Part shown: positions 16,436-22,607 of the stretch, piece by piece | Numbering within the stretch: position 1 is the stretch's first letter | How the letters are laid out: each line of letters begins with the position of its first letter | Assembly: GCA_947624455.1 (NCBI GenBank) | Contig: CANQKL010000008.1 | Location: 1 to 22,607, forward strand | Direction: 5' to 3' | DNA length: 22,607 nucleotides | Source: an uncultured Clostridia bacterium | Lineage (GTDB): Bacteria > Bacillota > Clostridia > UMGS1883 | The notes under the pieces: model-generated | What the model was told of the DNA's origin: nothing | What the model saw: the letters and a program-made list of their open reading frames with translations, nothing else | The model's database searches: none | Position numbers and translations under genes: made by a program

Positions 16436-18320
16436 TGTTTTTCAGCTCCTCAATTTTGCGGAGGCTGCTTTCCTCCTTGTAAACGCTGCACCTTCCGTCG
16501 GCGCAAAGGGAGGCGGCTCCGCAGCCCGAACATTTCAGACGGCAGTGAGGTGTGGTCACGGCTGCCTTGGCCCGCTCATTTTCCCTCATCATAAATTCCT
16601 TTGTTACGCCAATGTCCACAAAATCCCAGGGGAAGATCTCGTCATAGCTCCGCTCCCTGGTGTAAAAGTCCATGTCAATTCCGCAGTCGTCAAAGGCTTG
16701 ACGCCATCTGTCCATGCTAAAGCACTCGTTCCAGCTGTCGAGCTTACAGCCAAGTTCAAAAGCCCGGACGAGAACCTGATTGAGCTTACGGTCGCCTCTA
16801 GCAAACACGCCCTCAAGCACGCTTACGTCGCTCTGGTGATAGCTGTATTTCACGTGGCGGTTCTTTATCTCATCCTTCAAAAGCCGCTGCTTTCGCCGCA
16901 GAGCTTCCATGCTGTCCTGCCCCGCCCACTGGAAGGGGGTGAAGGGCTTTGGAACAAAACCGGCCACGCTGAGATTTACCGAGGGGGCGCGGCGCTTATT
17001 CGTCTTTTCCGAGGCGTAATAGCGTTCCACGACCTTTTCCGCCAGCCGGGCTATTCCGGCAATATCCTCGTCGGTTTCATAGGGCAGTCCTATCATAAAG
17101 TAGAGCTTTACCGTCATCCAGCCTCCGTCAAAGGCAAGGCCCACGCTGCGCATAAGGTCCTCCTCGCTGACGTTCTTATTTATGACGTCCCGCATCCTCT
17201 GACTGCCGGCCTCGGGCGCGAAGGTCAGGCCACTCTTACGTACCTTCTGTACCCGTTCCATAAGGCTGAGGCCGAAGTTGTCCACTCTCAGCGACGGCAG
17301 AGAAAGTCCCACCTTTTCCTTTTCCGTCAGGGTCAGGAGCCTGTCCGCCAGCTCCTCAAATCGGGTGTAGTCGCTGGTTGAAAGGCTGGAAAGACTTATC
17401 TCCTCGTATCCGGTGGAGGCAAGCAGACATTCGGCGTCCTTCACCAGTCTGTCGGGGCTTTTTTCTCTTATGGGGCGGTATATCATACCCGCCTGGCAGA
17501 ACCGGCAGCCCCTTACGCACCCACGAAAGACCTCGAGACTGGCCCGGTCATGGACAATATCCATAAATGGGACAATGAATTTGTCAGGGTACTCGATACC
17601 ATCCAGATTTTCAACGATGCGTTTCCGTATCCTGGGCTTGGCCTCGGGACAATTAGGGGTCATGGACTTCAATGTGCCGTCCTTATTGTATTCCACATCG
17701 TAAAGGCACGGCACGTAAATGCCCTCGATTTTGGCAATTTTTTTGAGATAATCAATGCGCTTGCCGCCCTCGGCCTTCCACTCCCTGTAAGCGTCCATGA
17801 GTTCGCCGATGACCTCCTCCCCCTCGCCCATAGTGAAGAAGTCAAAGATCTCCGCCAAAGGCTCGGGGTTATATGCGCAGGGGCCGCCCGCATTGACGAA
17901 GGGGGCGTCCTCTCCCCTGTCCCTGCTGAGCAGCGGTATTCCGGCCAAGTCAAGCATATTTAGTATATTGGTATAGCTCATTTCATATTGAAGGGTAACT
18001 CCAACAAAGTCAAATTCTCTGACCGGAGTGCGAGTCTCAATGGAAAAGAGAGGGATATTTGCCCCGCGCATTTCCTCCTCCATGTCTATCCACGGGGCAA
18101 AGACACGTTCACAATAGGTGTCGGGCCGCAGGTTAAGACAGTGGTACAGGATTTTCATTCCCAGGTGGCTCATGCCCACCTCATAGGTGTCCGGGAACAC
18201 AAACGCATATCGGATATCCACGTCCCGGGGATCTTTAACAACGCTGTTCAGCTCACCGCCGCTGTAACGGGTGGGCTTCTGCACACGCTTCAATATTTTA
18301 TCAATATTAACAGTACTCAT
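16428..18320 (-). CDS. TIGR03960 family B12-binding-domain radical SAM protein
   Basis: The 630-residue form starts at the ATG at 18320, chosen because GAAAGGA lies just before it and because the family typically starts shortly before KPTRYSGGE; an in-frame ATG at 18344 lacks a ribosome site. Residues 15-200 form the N-terminal part with a B12-binding-like fold (AFVFPDTYEVGMSHLGMKIL, VNAGGPCAYNPEPLAEIFDF, GEGEEVIGEL). The radical SAM cluster site is RGCVRGCRFCQAG with Cys268, Cys272 and Cys275. The C-terminus has a cysteine group (HCRLKCSGCGAASLCADGRC) that could hold another metal. The partner TIGR03936 gene follows with an 8-nt overlap. The substrate is unknown; an RNA-modification role has been guessed for the pair but is not shown by this sequence. 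Confidence 0.92.
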   Translation of the reverse strand: MSTVNIDKILKRVQKPTRYSGGELNSVVKDPRDVDIRYAFVFPDTYEVGMSHLGMKILYHCLNLRPDTYCERVFAPWIDMEEEMRGANIPLFSIETRTPVREFDFVGVTLQYEMSYTNILNMLDLAGIPLLSRDRGEDAPFVNAGGPCAYNPEPLAEIFDFFTMGEGEEVIGELMDAYREWKAEGGKRIDYLKKIAKIEGIYVPCLYDVEYNKDGTLKSMTPNCPEAKPRIRKRIVENLDGIEYPDKFIVPFMDIVHDRASLEVFRGCVRGCRFCQAGMIYRPIREKSPDRLVKDAECLLASTGYEEISLSSLSTSDYTRFEELADRLLTLTEKEKVGLSLPSLRVDNFGLSLMERVQKVRKSGLTFAPEAGSQRMRDVINKNVSEEDLMRSVGLAFDGGWMTVKLYFMIGLPYETDEDIAGIARLAEKVVERYYASEKTNKRRAPSVNLSVAGFVPKPFTPFQWAGQDSMEALRRKQRLLKDEIKNRHVKYSYHQSDVSVLEGVFARGDRKLNQVLVRAFELGCKLDSWNECFSMDRWRQAFDDCGIDMDFYTRERSYDEIFPWDFVDIGVTKEFMMRENERAKAAVTTPHCRLKCSGCGAASLCADGRCSVYKEESSLRKIEELKNNG

Positions 18321-18352
18321 ATTATTTATCCTTTCGCGGGTCATATATTAAC

Positions 18353-18381
18353 ATTATACATTAAAAATAATATTTTTTCAA
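18353..18381 (-). promoter_or_regulatory. Internal sigma-A promoter for the radical-SAM/DUF5662/M13 operon
   Basis: On the minus strand, TTGAAA (18381-18376) and TATAAT (18358-18353) are 17 nt apart. The -35 box overlaps the TGA stop codon of the M50 protease gene (18378-18380). Transcription would start near 18346, a short distance before the ATG at 18320, so the radical-SAM genes can be expressed without the upstream protease pair. Confidence 0.82.
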
Positions 18382-18920
18382 TACAAATCCCGCAAAAAAT
18401 CCGCCGCCCGGCGAATTTTTACAAAGCTGACCGAAGCAAGGTATCGGCTGTGAAGGAACAGTATGACCAGAAGTCCCAGAGGAGGCGCGTCGTTGAGAGC
18501 GCAAAGCTCCGCCGCCGCCAGAAGGGCAAGGCCCCCGACAAGGCCGCAGCGCCGCTGACCTAAAAGTGCCGCCGCGACCCTTCCTCCGTCCAGCGGCAGC
18601 ACCGGCAGCAGATTAAAAACCAGTATCCATAGGGTCTGCGGCGACAGTACCGGCGCCAGCAGCAGGCTCACAAAAGGCCCGGCCAAATACACAAACACCG
18701 CCGACGGGCCGGTCAGCTCCCCCACGTACAGCGAACAGCCCAAGGGCGTAACGGTCAGCACCTGATTCCTTCGTCCCACCATAAAGGCCGCCAAGCTGTG
18801 ACCAAGCTCGTGCAGTACGACCGACAGCAGGAGCCTGGCAAAATCCTTGTACCAAATAAAAAAGGCGATAATAAGTATCGCCGTCGGATGTATCTTTACC
18901 CTCACCTTGGCAGCACGCAC
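18378..18920 (-). CDS. Site-2 protease family (M50) membrane metalloprotease, SpoIVFB-like
   Basis: This 180-residue polytopic membrane protein has the zinc motif HELGH (37-41) inside a hydrophobic segment and the second conserved motif NLLPVLPLDGG (103-113), whose Asp111 is the third zinc ligand. Both are diagnostic of intramembrane site-2 proteases. The opening VKIHPT and the small size resemble SpoIVFB, which cleaves pro-sigma-K in Bacillus, but the C-terminal CBS domain of the Bacillus protein is absent. The start is GTG, with AAGGA nine bases upstream inside the preceding gene; the 19-nt overlap with that gene implies coupling. Placement just before TIGR03960/TIGR03936 is, as I recall, usual in Clostridia. 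The sporulation role is inferred, not proven. Confidence 0.9.
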   Translation of the reverse strand: MRAAKVRVKIHPTAILIIAFFIWYKDFARLLLSVVLHELGHSLAAFMVGRRNQVLTVTPLGCSLYVGELTGPSAVFVYLAGPFVSLLLAPVLSPQTLWILVFNLLPVLPLDGGRVAAALLGQRRCGLVGGLALLAAAELCALNDAPPLGLLVILFLHSRYLASVSFVKIRRAADFLRDLY

Positions 18921-19102
18921 CTTGCCAAATCCTTAAGTCCCTTTGCCAAAAGGCCGTAGTTCACGTTATACATTAGTTTGCCTGTTATGTGTTCAAGAGC
19001 GGCGGGCCAAAGCTCCCCTATTATGTATAAAAGCAAAAAAAGGCAGGCGCAAATAGCTGTCCGGTACAAAAAACCCATAATATACTTTCGGACGCCGGAC
19101 AA
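18902..19102 (-). CDS. Small membrane protein (66 aa) at the SpoIVFA position
   Basis: This 66-residue protein has one strong transmembrane segment (YRTAICACLFLLLYIIGELW, about 13-32) and a basic amphipathic tail (LAKGLKDLARCVLPR). It starts at TTG, nine bases after AAGGAG, and its last 19 nt overlap the M50 protease gene. In Bacillus and many Clostridia the gene before spoIVFB encodes SpoIVFA, a larger one-pass membrane protein that holds the protease inactive. This one lacks any extracytoplasmic LytM-type domain, so it could be a reduced SpoIVFA, a remnant, or an unrelated small protein. Sequence alone does not decide. The open frame, ribosome site and overlap support translation. Confidence 0.65.
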   Translation of the reverse strand: MSGVRKYIMGFLYRTAICACLFLLLYIIGELWPAALEHITGKLMYNVNYGLLAKGLKDLARCVLPR

Positions 19103-19155
19103 ATATCATCACTCCTTACGAAAATCTTACATTTTCATTTATATTCAAATTGGGC

Positions 19156-19184
19156 TTGAAAATACCTGTAAACTGTGATAGTAT
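19156..19184 (+). promoter_or_regulatory. Probable promoter of the MATE/methyltransferase/GT51 operon
   Basis: TTGAAA (19156-19161) and TAGTAT (19179-19184) are 17 nt apart on the plus strand, 31 nt upstream of the chosen ATG. The -10 box matches only four of six consensus bases, so this is a moderate prediction. No clear promoter was found for the divergent minus-strand pair in the same gap. Confidence 0.5.
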
Positions 19185-19214
19185 ATGTGTAGAATCTTTT
19201 TGGGGAGTCTCATA

Positions 19215-20561
19215 ATGTTCAAAAACAACGAAACTATAAAGAATTACATACATCTCGTCATACCGCTCACCCTGCAAAATCTCGTGACAAGCAGCGTCAA
19301 TCTCCTGGACAATTTGATGATCGGTCGGTTGGGCGAGGTCGAGCTTGCCGGAGTGGCCATGGCGAACAAGGTGTTTTTTGTATACAACCTCATGGTCTTT
19401 GGCATATGCAGCGGGGCCACGGTGTTCTTTTCCCAGTTTTGGGGAAAACAGGACAAGAAAGGGATACAGTCGGTCATGTCGATAGGACTTAGCCTTAGCC
19501 TCGCCTTCGGCCTGGTCATAACCCTGGGCGCGGGATTGTTTTCCCGACAGCTTATGAGCGTACTTGTAGGCCGAAGCGTCGAGGTGATCCCCTCTGGCAC
19601 CGCTTATCTGAGGATATCCGTCCTGGGCTACATCCTCTTTGGCCTGACCATAATAATGGGTACCGGACTTAAAGCTGTGGAACAGCCCAAAATACCGCTC
19701 ATAGGCAGTCTGGTGTCCCTGGCCACAAACGGCTGCCTGAACTACCTGCTTATCTTTGGCAAGCTGGGCCTGCCGGCCCTTGGGGTGCGCGGCGCCGCTA
19801 TTGCCACCGTCACGGCCCGGCTGCTTGAATTTGCGGTAGTGCTGACCGGCATCGGCAAGAGACGGAGCCTGTTCTTTGCCCCGCCGCGAGAAAGCTTCAG
19901 ATTTCCAAAGGGCTTTATCTCCGGATATATAAGGACAAGTCTGCCGGTATTCGTCAACGAATCTCTCTGGGGAATCGGCGTTACAATATATAGCACCGTC
20001 ATAGTGCGCCTTGGAAGCGGGCCAGCGGCGGCCCACAGCATAGTGGGTACAGTGGAAAATATGCTTTTTGCCGCAGTCTTTGGCACGGCTAACGCGGCCG
20101 GAGTGCTGGTCGGCAAGGAGATAGGCTCCGGTCGGCGCCAGGCCGCCCTTGAAAAATCCCATTTGTTCCAGCGCATAGCCGCAGCTCAGGGACTGGCCAC
20201 AGGAATAGCGCTCTTTGCCCTGTCCCAGCCGATAACCTCACTGTTCAAAATGACGCCCGACACGAGGGCAATATGCGCGGCTATGCTCAAAATATGCGCC
20301 TGCGCCATGTTCTTGAAGGCATTTTCCACCTCGGCAATCGTGGGAACCATGCGCAGCGGCGGCGACACTGTATTTTGTATGCTCTGCGACGTGGGCGGAG
20401 TCTGGTTCATCGGAGTCCCGCTGGTATGCCTCACCGGCTTGGCGCTAAAGCTGCCCGCTCCGGCGGTGCTTGCCGCCAGCTATTTGGAGGAGCTGTTTAA
20501 ATGCGGAGCCGTGATCATCCGCCAGCGCAAGGACGGCTGGATGAAAGACCTTGTAAATTAG
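19215..20561 (+). CDS. MATE family multidrug/organic cation efflux transporter
   Basis: This 448-residue inner membrane protein has about twelve hydrophobic segments in two similar halves. It opens with the MATE pattern LVIPLTLQNLVTSSVNLLDN followed by LMIGRLGEVELAGVAMANKV, typical of sodium- or proton-driven exporters. The frame is open from an ATG at 19185, but GGGGAG (19202-19207) lies seven bases before the ATG at 19215, which also gives the normal N-terminus. It is the first gene of a plus-strand operon: its TAG stop lies inside the AGGAGG of the methyltransferase gene. Substrate unknown. Other MOP-superfamily members flip cell-wall precursors, but nothing in the sequence makes this one MurJ-like. 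Confidence 0.92.
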   Translation: MFKNNETIKNYIHLVIPLTLQNLVTSSVNLLDNLMIGRLGEVELAGVAMANKVFFVYNLMVFGICSGATVFFSQFWGKQDKKGIQSVMSIGLSLSLAFGLVITLGAGLFSRQLMSVLVGRSVEVIPSGTAYLRISVLGYILFGLTIIMGTGLKAVEQPKIPLIGSLVSLATNGCLNYLLIFGKLGLPALGVRGAAIATVTARLLEFAVVLTGIGKRRSLFFAPPRESFRFPKGFISGYIRTSLPVFVNESLWGIGVTIYSTVIVRLGSGPAAAHSIVGTVENMLFAAVFGTANAAGVLVGKEIGSGRRQAALEKSHLFQRIAAAQGLATGIALFALSQPITSLFKMTPDTRAICAAMLKICACAMFLKAFSTSAIVGTMRSGGDTVFCMLCDVGGVWFIGVPLVCLTGLALKLPAPAVLAASYLEELFKCGAVIIRQRKDGWMKDLVN

Positions 20562-20572
20562 GAGGCAAGCCT

Positions 20573-21697
20573 ATGCCAACAAAATTCGATATAGCGGTAC
20601 CCACCTTTTTTGGGGCCGAGTCCACCCTGGCTCACGAAATCACCGTTCTTGGCTATGAAACCTCCCAGATAAGCGACGGACGGGTGACGCTTCGCGGGGA
20701 TTGGGAGGCCGTAGCCCTGCTCAACGTAAACCTGCGCTGCGGCGAACGGGTTTTGATACGCCTTTCCAGCTTTGAAGCGATGACCTTCGAGGAGCTGTTC
20801 CAGGGTACCCTTGCGCTGCCTTGGGAGGATTTCATCGGCGTCAACGACCAGTTCCCTGTAACAGGCAGCAGCCTGCGCTCCCAGCTTCACAGCGTACCCG
20901 CCTGCCAGAGCATAATAAAAAAAGCCGTTGTGCGTCGGCTTTCCAAAGCTTACGGCCGAGAGCAGTTTGACGAAAATGCCAGTCGGCTCACGATACGCTT
21001 CAATATACTTAAAGACAAGTGCGAAATATATCTTGACACCAGCGGCGCGCCGCTGTACAAACGCGGTTACAGGCTGGAAGGAGTCGAAGCGCCTATGCGC
21101 GAGACTTTAGCGTTCACAATGGTGGATATCAGCCGTTGGCGAGGGGACAGGCCCTTTCTGGACCCCTTTTGCGGGAGCGGCACTATTCCCATAGAGGCGG
21201 CTCTTTACGCGCTGAACATCGCTCCGGGACTCAAGCGCCGCTTCCTGGCCGAGACCTGGGACTGTATGGACAAGTCCTTCTGGGCCGACGCCAGGCAGGA
21301 AGCCATGGACAATCGGGATCTCGGGGCCGAAACTCACATTTTCGCCTCGGACATTGACCCCAGAGCGGTGGAAACCGCTCAAGCCAACGCCCACAGGGCC
21401 GGGGTCGCCGACAGGATAACGTTTAGCGTCCGCGACATGGAAAAGGCCGTGGAATTTAGGGAAAAGGGAATCGTAATGTGCAACCCGCCATACGGCGAAA
21501 GGCTTATGGACAAAAAGAGCTGTGAAACGCTGTACCGCGCCATGGGCCGGAAATTCAGCCGTTACACCGAGGCGGCCAAGCTCATACTCACCAGCCATGA
21601 GGAATTTGAAAGGTGTTACGGCCGTCCGGCGGACAAGCGGCGCAAGCTGTATAACGGTATGCTAAAGTGCTGTCTGTACCAATATTTCAAGGGATAA
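20573..21697 (+). CDS. THUMP domain class I SAM-dependent RNA methyltransferase (RlmL/YpsC-like)
   Basis: This 374-residue protein has an N-terminal THUMP RNA-binding region (about 1-160) and a C-terminal Rossmann methyltransferase of the UPF0020 type. DPFCGSGTIPIEAA (197-210) is the SAM-binding motif I, FASDIDPRAVETA holds the acidic residue contacting SAM, and NPPYGERL (304-311) is the catalytic motif IV for amino-group methylation. This layout is shared with Bacillus YpsC and the N-terminal half of E. coli RlmKL, which makes m2G in 23S rRNA; the exact target here is inferred. AGGAGG (20560-20565) precedes the ATG and overlaps the MATE stop codon, so the start is secure and the longer frame from 20501 is rejected. 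Confidence 0.93.
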   Translation: MPTKFDIAVPTFFGAESTLAHEITVLGYETSQISDGRVTLRGDWEAVALLNVNLRCGERVLIRLSSFEAMTFEELFQGTLALPWEDFIGVNDQFPVTGSSLRSQLHSVPACQSIIKKAVVRRLSKAYGREQFDENASRLTIRFNILKDKCEIYLDTSGAPLYKRGYRLEGVEAPMRETLAFTMVDISRWRGDRPFLDPFCGSGTIPIEAALYALNIAPGLKRRFLAETWDCMDKSFWADARQEAMDNRDLGAETHIFASDIDPRAVETAQANAHRAGVADRITFSVRDMEKAVEFREKGIVMCNPPYGERLMDKKSCETLYRAMGRKFSRYTEAAKLILTSHEEFERCYGRPADKRRKLYNGMLKCCLYQYFKG

Positions 21698-21710
21698 GGG
21701 AGAAGGTAAA

Positions 21711-22364
21711 ATGTTTAAATTCATACGCAGGCTCATTGGCTGGATACTGATAATCGCAATTTTGTTGACGTCTCTTTTTGTGTTCTTGGGCTACCGTGAA
21801 TACAAGCGGATGATCGGCGAAAAAAGTCTGCGTTCGGCTATAGCCGAGGTCAGGGACAAAGAAAACTACACTGTGTTCGACGACCTGCCGGACACCTATG
21901 TAAAAGCGGTCGTGGCCGTTGAGGATCGGCGCTTTTATCTTCACGGCGGCATAGACCTGATAGGCATAGGCCGCGCCCTGTACGTCAATTTGCGCGACAA
22001 GGAGCTAAGCGAGGGCGGCAGCACCATAACCCAGCAGTTAGCAAAAAACCTCTATTCCATCAACAATCGGGATATAGTAAAAAAGTTTGCCGAGGCTTTT
22101 TTAGCGGTCGAGCTTGAAAAAATATGTACAAAGGACGAGATACTCGAGCTTTACGCCAACAGTATATATTTCGGCGACGGCTATTACTGCATATACGACG
22201 CGGCTATGGGGTATTTCGACGTGCCTCCGTCGGAGATGGACGAGTACCAATGTACAATGCTGGCGGGCATACCAAACGCTCCCTCGGTCTATTCCCCGAC
22301 GGCCAATCCAGAGCTTGCGGAAAAGCGCCGTCAGGTCGTGCTTAAGCGGCTGCGTTCCAGTTAA
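21711..22364 (+). CDS. Monofunctional GT51 peptidoglycan glycosyltransferase
   Basis: This 217-residue membrane-anchored enzyme polymerises lipid II into glycan strands outside the membrane. One transmembrane helix spans about 9-27. The GT51 motifs follow in order: EDRRFYLHGGID (71-82) with catalytic Glu71, GGSTITQQLAKNLY (102-115), KKFAEAFLAVELE (124-136) with the second glutamate Glu128, and ILELYANSIYFGDGYYCIYDAA (144-165). There is no transpeptidase domain, so it is the monofunctional type, complete at its natural length. It starts 13 nt after the methyltransferase stop, with GGGAG/AAGG in front of the ATG, and is the last gene of the MATE-methyltransferase operon. Confidence 0.93.
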   Translation: MFKFIRRLIGWILIIAILLTSLFVFLGYREYKRMIGEKSLRSAIAEVRDKENYTVFDDLPDTYVKAVVAVEDRRFYLHGGIDLIGIGRALYVNLRDKELSEGGSTITQQLAKNLYSINNRDIVKKFAEAFLAVELEKICTKDEILELYANSIYFGDGYYCIYDAAMGYFDVPPSEMDEYQCTMLAGIPNAPSVYSPTANPELAEKRRQVVLKRLRSS

Positions 22365-22420
22365 GCATACTATACTGGCAGTTCAAAACGTCAAGAGTTC
22401 GTTTCCGAGCTTTGACAAAG

Positions 22421-22452
22421 AAAAAAGCTACCGCAATGCGATAGCTTTTTTT
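22421..22452. terminator. Bidirectional terminator between the GT51 operon and the tRNA genes
   Basis: A 10-bp stem (22421-22430 with 22442-22451) extended by three more pairs after one mismatch (22432-22434 with 22438-22440) is flanked by A6 on the left and T7 on the right, so it works on both strands. It ends the plus-strand operon 57 nt after the GT51 stop, and directly abuts the CCA end of the minus-strand tRNA-Thr. Confidence 0.92.
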
Positions 22453-22527
22453 GGAGCTGTCCAGCGGATTCGAACCGCCGACCTCTTCCTTACCAAGGAA
22501 GTGCTCTGCCTACTGAGCTAGGACAGC
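22452..22527 (-). tRNA. tRNA-Thr (anticodon GGT)
   Basis: This is a 76-nt cloverleaf with the 3' CCA encoded. The acceptor arm GCTGTCC pairs with GGACAGC. The anticodon stem CTTCC/GGAAG encloses the loop TTGGTAA, so the anticodon is GGT and reads ACC/ACT threonine codons. The T arm has the standard GGTTCGAATCC core. It lies 3 nt after tRNA-Asp, probably in one transcript. Confidence 0.95.
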
Positions 22528-22530
22528 ATC

Positions 22531-22607
22531 TGGCGACCCGGAAGGGGTTCGAACCCTCGACCTCCAGCGTGACAGGCTGGCGTACTAACCAACTGTACTA
22601 CCGGGCC
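22531..22607 (-). tRNA. tRNA-Asp (anticodon GTC)
   Basis: This is a 77-nt cloverleaf with encoded CCA. The acceptor arm GGCCCGG pairs with CCGGGTC (one G-U pair at position 2-71). The anticodon stem CCAGC/GCTGG encloses CTGTCAC, so the anticodon is GTC. The T arm is GGTTCGAACC. Its 5' base coincides with the window edge, so the promoter and any further upstream tRNA genes are outside. Confidence 0.95.

Noticed and set aside
16545..17381. 278-residue plus-strand frame opposite the TIGR03960 gene, and similar ones at 1154-1852, 1958-2614 (minus), 11813-12571 and 19116-20162 (minus)
   Set aside because: All are antisense to firmly identified genes, lack ribosome sites and show no family features.
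19021..19109. Alternative start ATG at 19109 for the small membrane protein
   Set aside because: It is in another reading frame, sits only a base or two from AAGGAG, and gives a short peptide without a clear membrane helix; the TTG at 19102 has the better spacing.
1..22607. CRISPR arrays, insertion sequences, phage genes or attachment sites next to the tRNA genes
   Set aside because: No spaced direct repeats, transposase or integrase motifs, or tRNA-end duplications are visible in the window.

Overview
The window looks like a chromosomal piece of a moderately GC-rich, spore-forming, Gram-positive bacterium of the Bacillota (class Clostridia, possibly a gut lineage near Oscillospirales or Christensenellales). 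Evidence: strong AGGAGG ribosome binding sites, TTGACA-17-TATAAT promoters, meso-diaminopimelate/lysine genes, SpoIID-like and SpoIVFB-like proteins, SLH-type surface anchoring, and the clostridial TIGR03960/TIGR03936 radical-SAM gene pair. The genus cannot be fixed from the sequence alone. I see no prophage, insertion sequence, CRISPR array or rRNA gene.

Left part (1-3760): a minus-strand pair (SpoIID/LytB-domain protein, then a YigZ/IMPACT-family protein cut by the window edge) diverges from the plus-strand dapA-dapB operon. That operon has a consensus promoter and ends in two consecutive hairpin terminators. Centre-left (3782-8302): a minus-strand unit encodes a 1368-residue secreted mosaic protein (CBM-like, MucBP-like, Ig-like and LamG-like modules) followed 18 nt later by an unrecognised 64-residue protein. 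Its promoter has consensus boxes, a run of eight C close upstream, and a GC-rich leader that can fold. This unit is the least ordinary part of the window. Centre (8385-12768): a class II UvrA-like ABC ATPase and an AGCS-type sodium:alanine/glycine symporter, each with its own promoter and separated by a 353-nt gene-free stretch full of small hairpins.

Right-centre (12819-19102): a compact minus-strand series containing a small membrane protein, a SpoIVFB-like M50 protease, the TIGR03960 radical SAM enzyme, its TIGR03936 partner, a DUF5662 protein and an SLH-anchored M13 metalloprotease. A second promoter lies at the M50/radical-SAM junction. Right (19156-22607): a plus-strand operon of a MATE exporter, a THUMP-domain RNA methyltransferase and a monofunctional GT51 peptidoglycan glycosyltransferase. 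It converges on minus-strand tRNA-Thr(GGT) and tRNA-Asp(GTC), with a two-way terminator between them.

Common theme: much of the window concerns the cell envelope (DAP supply, glycan polymerisation, SpoIID-type glycan cleavage, SLH protease, large surface protein), with RNA and tRNA functions in between. Several gene junctions place the stop codon inside the next gene's Shine-Dalgarno sequence, which supports tight operon coupling.
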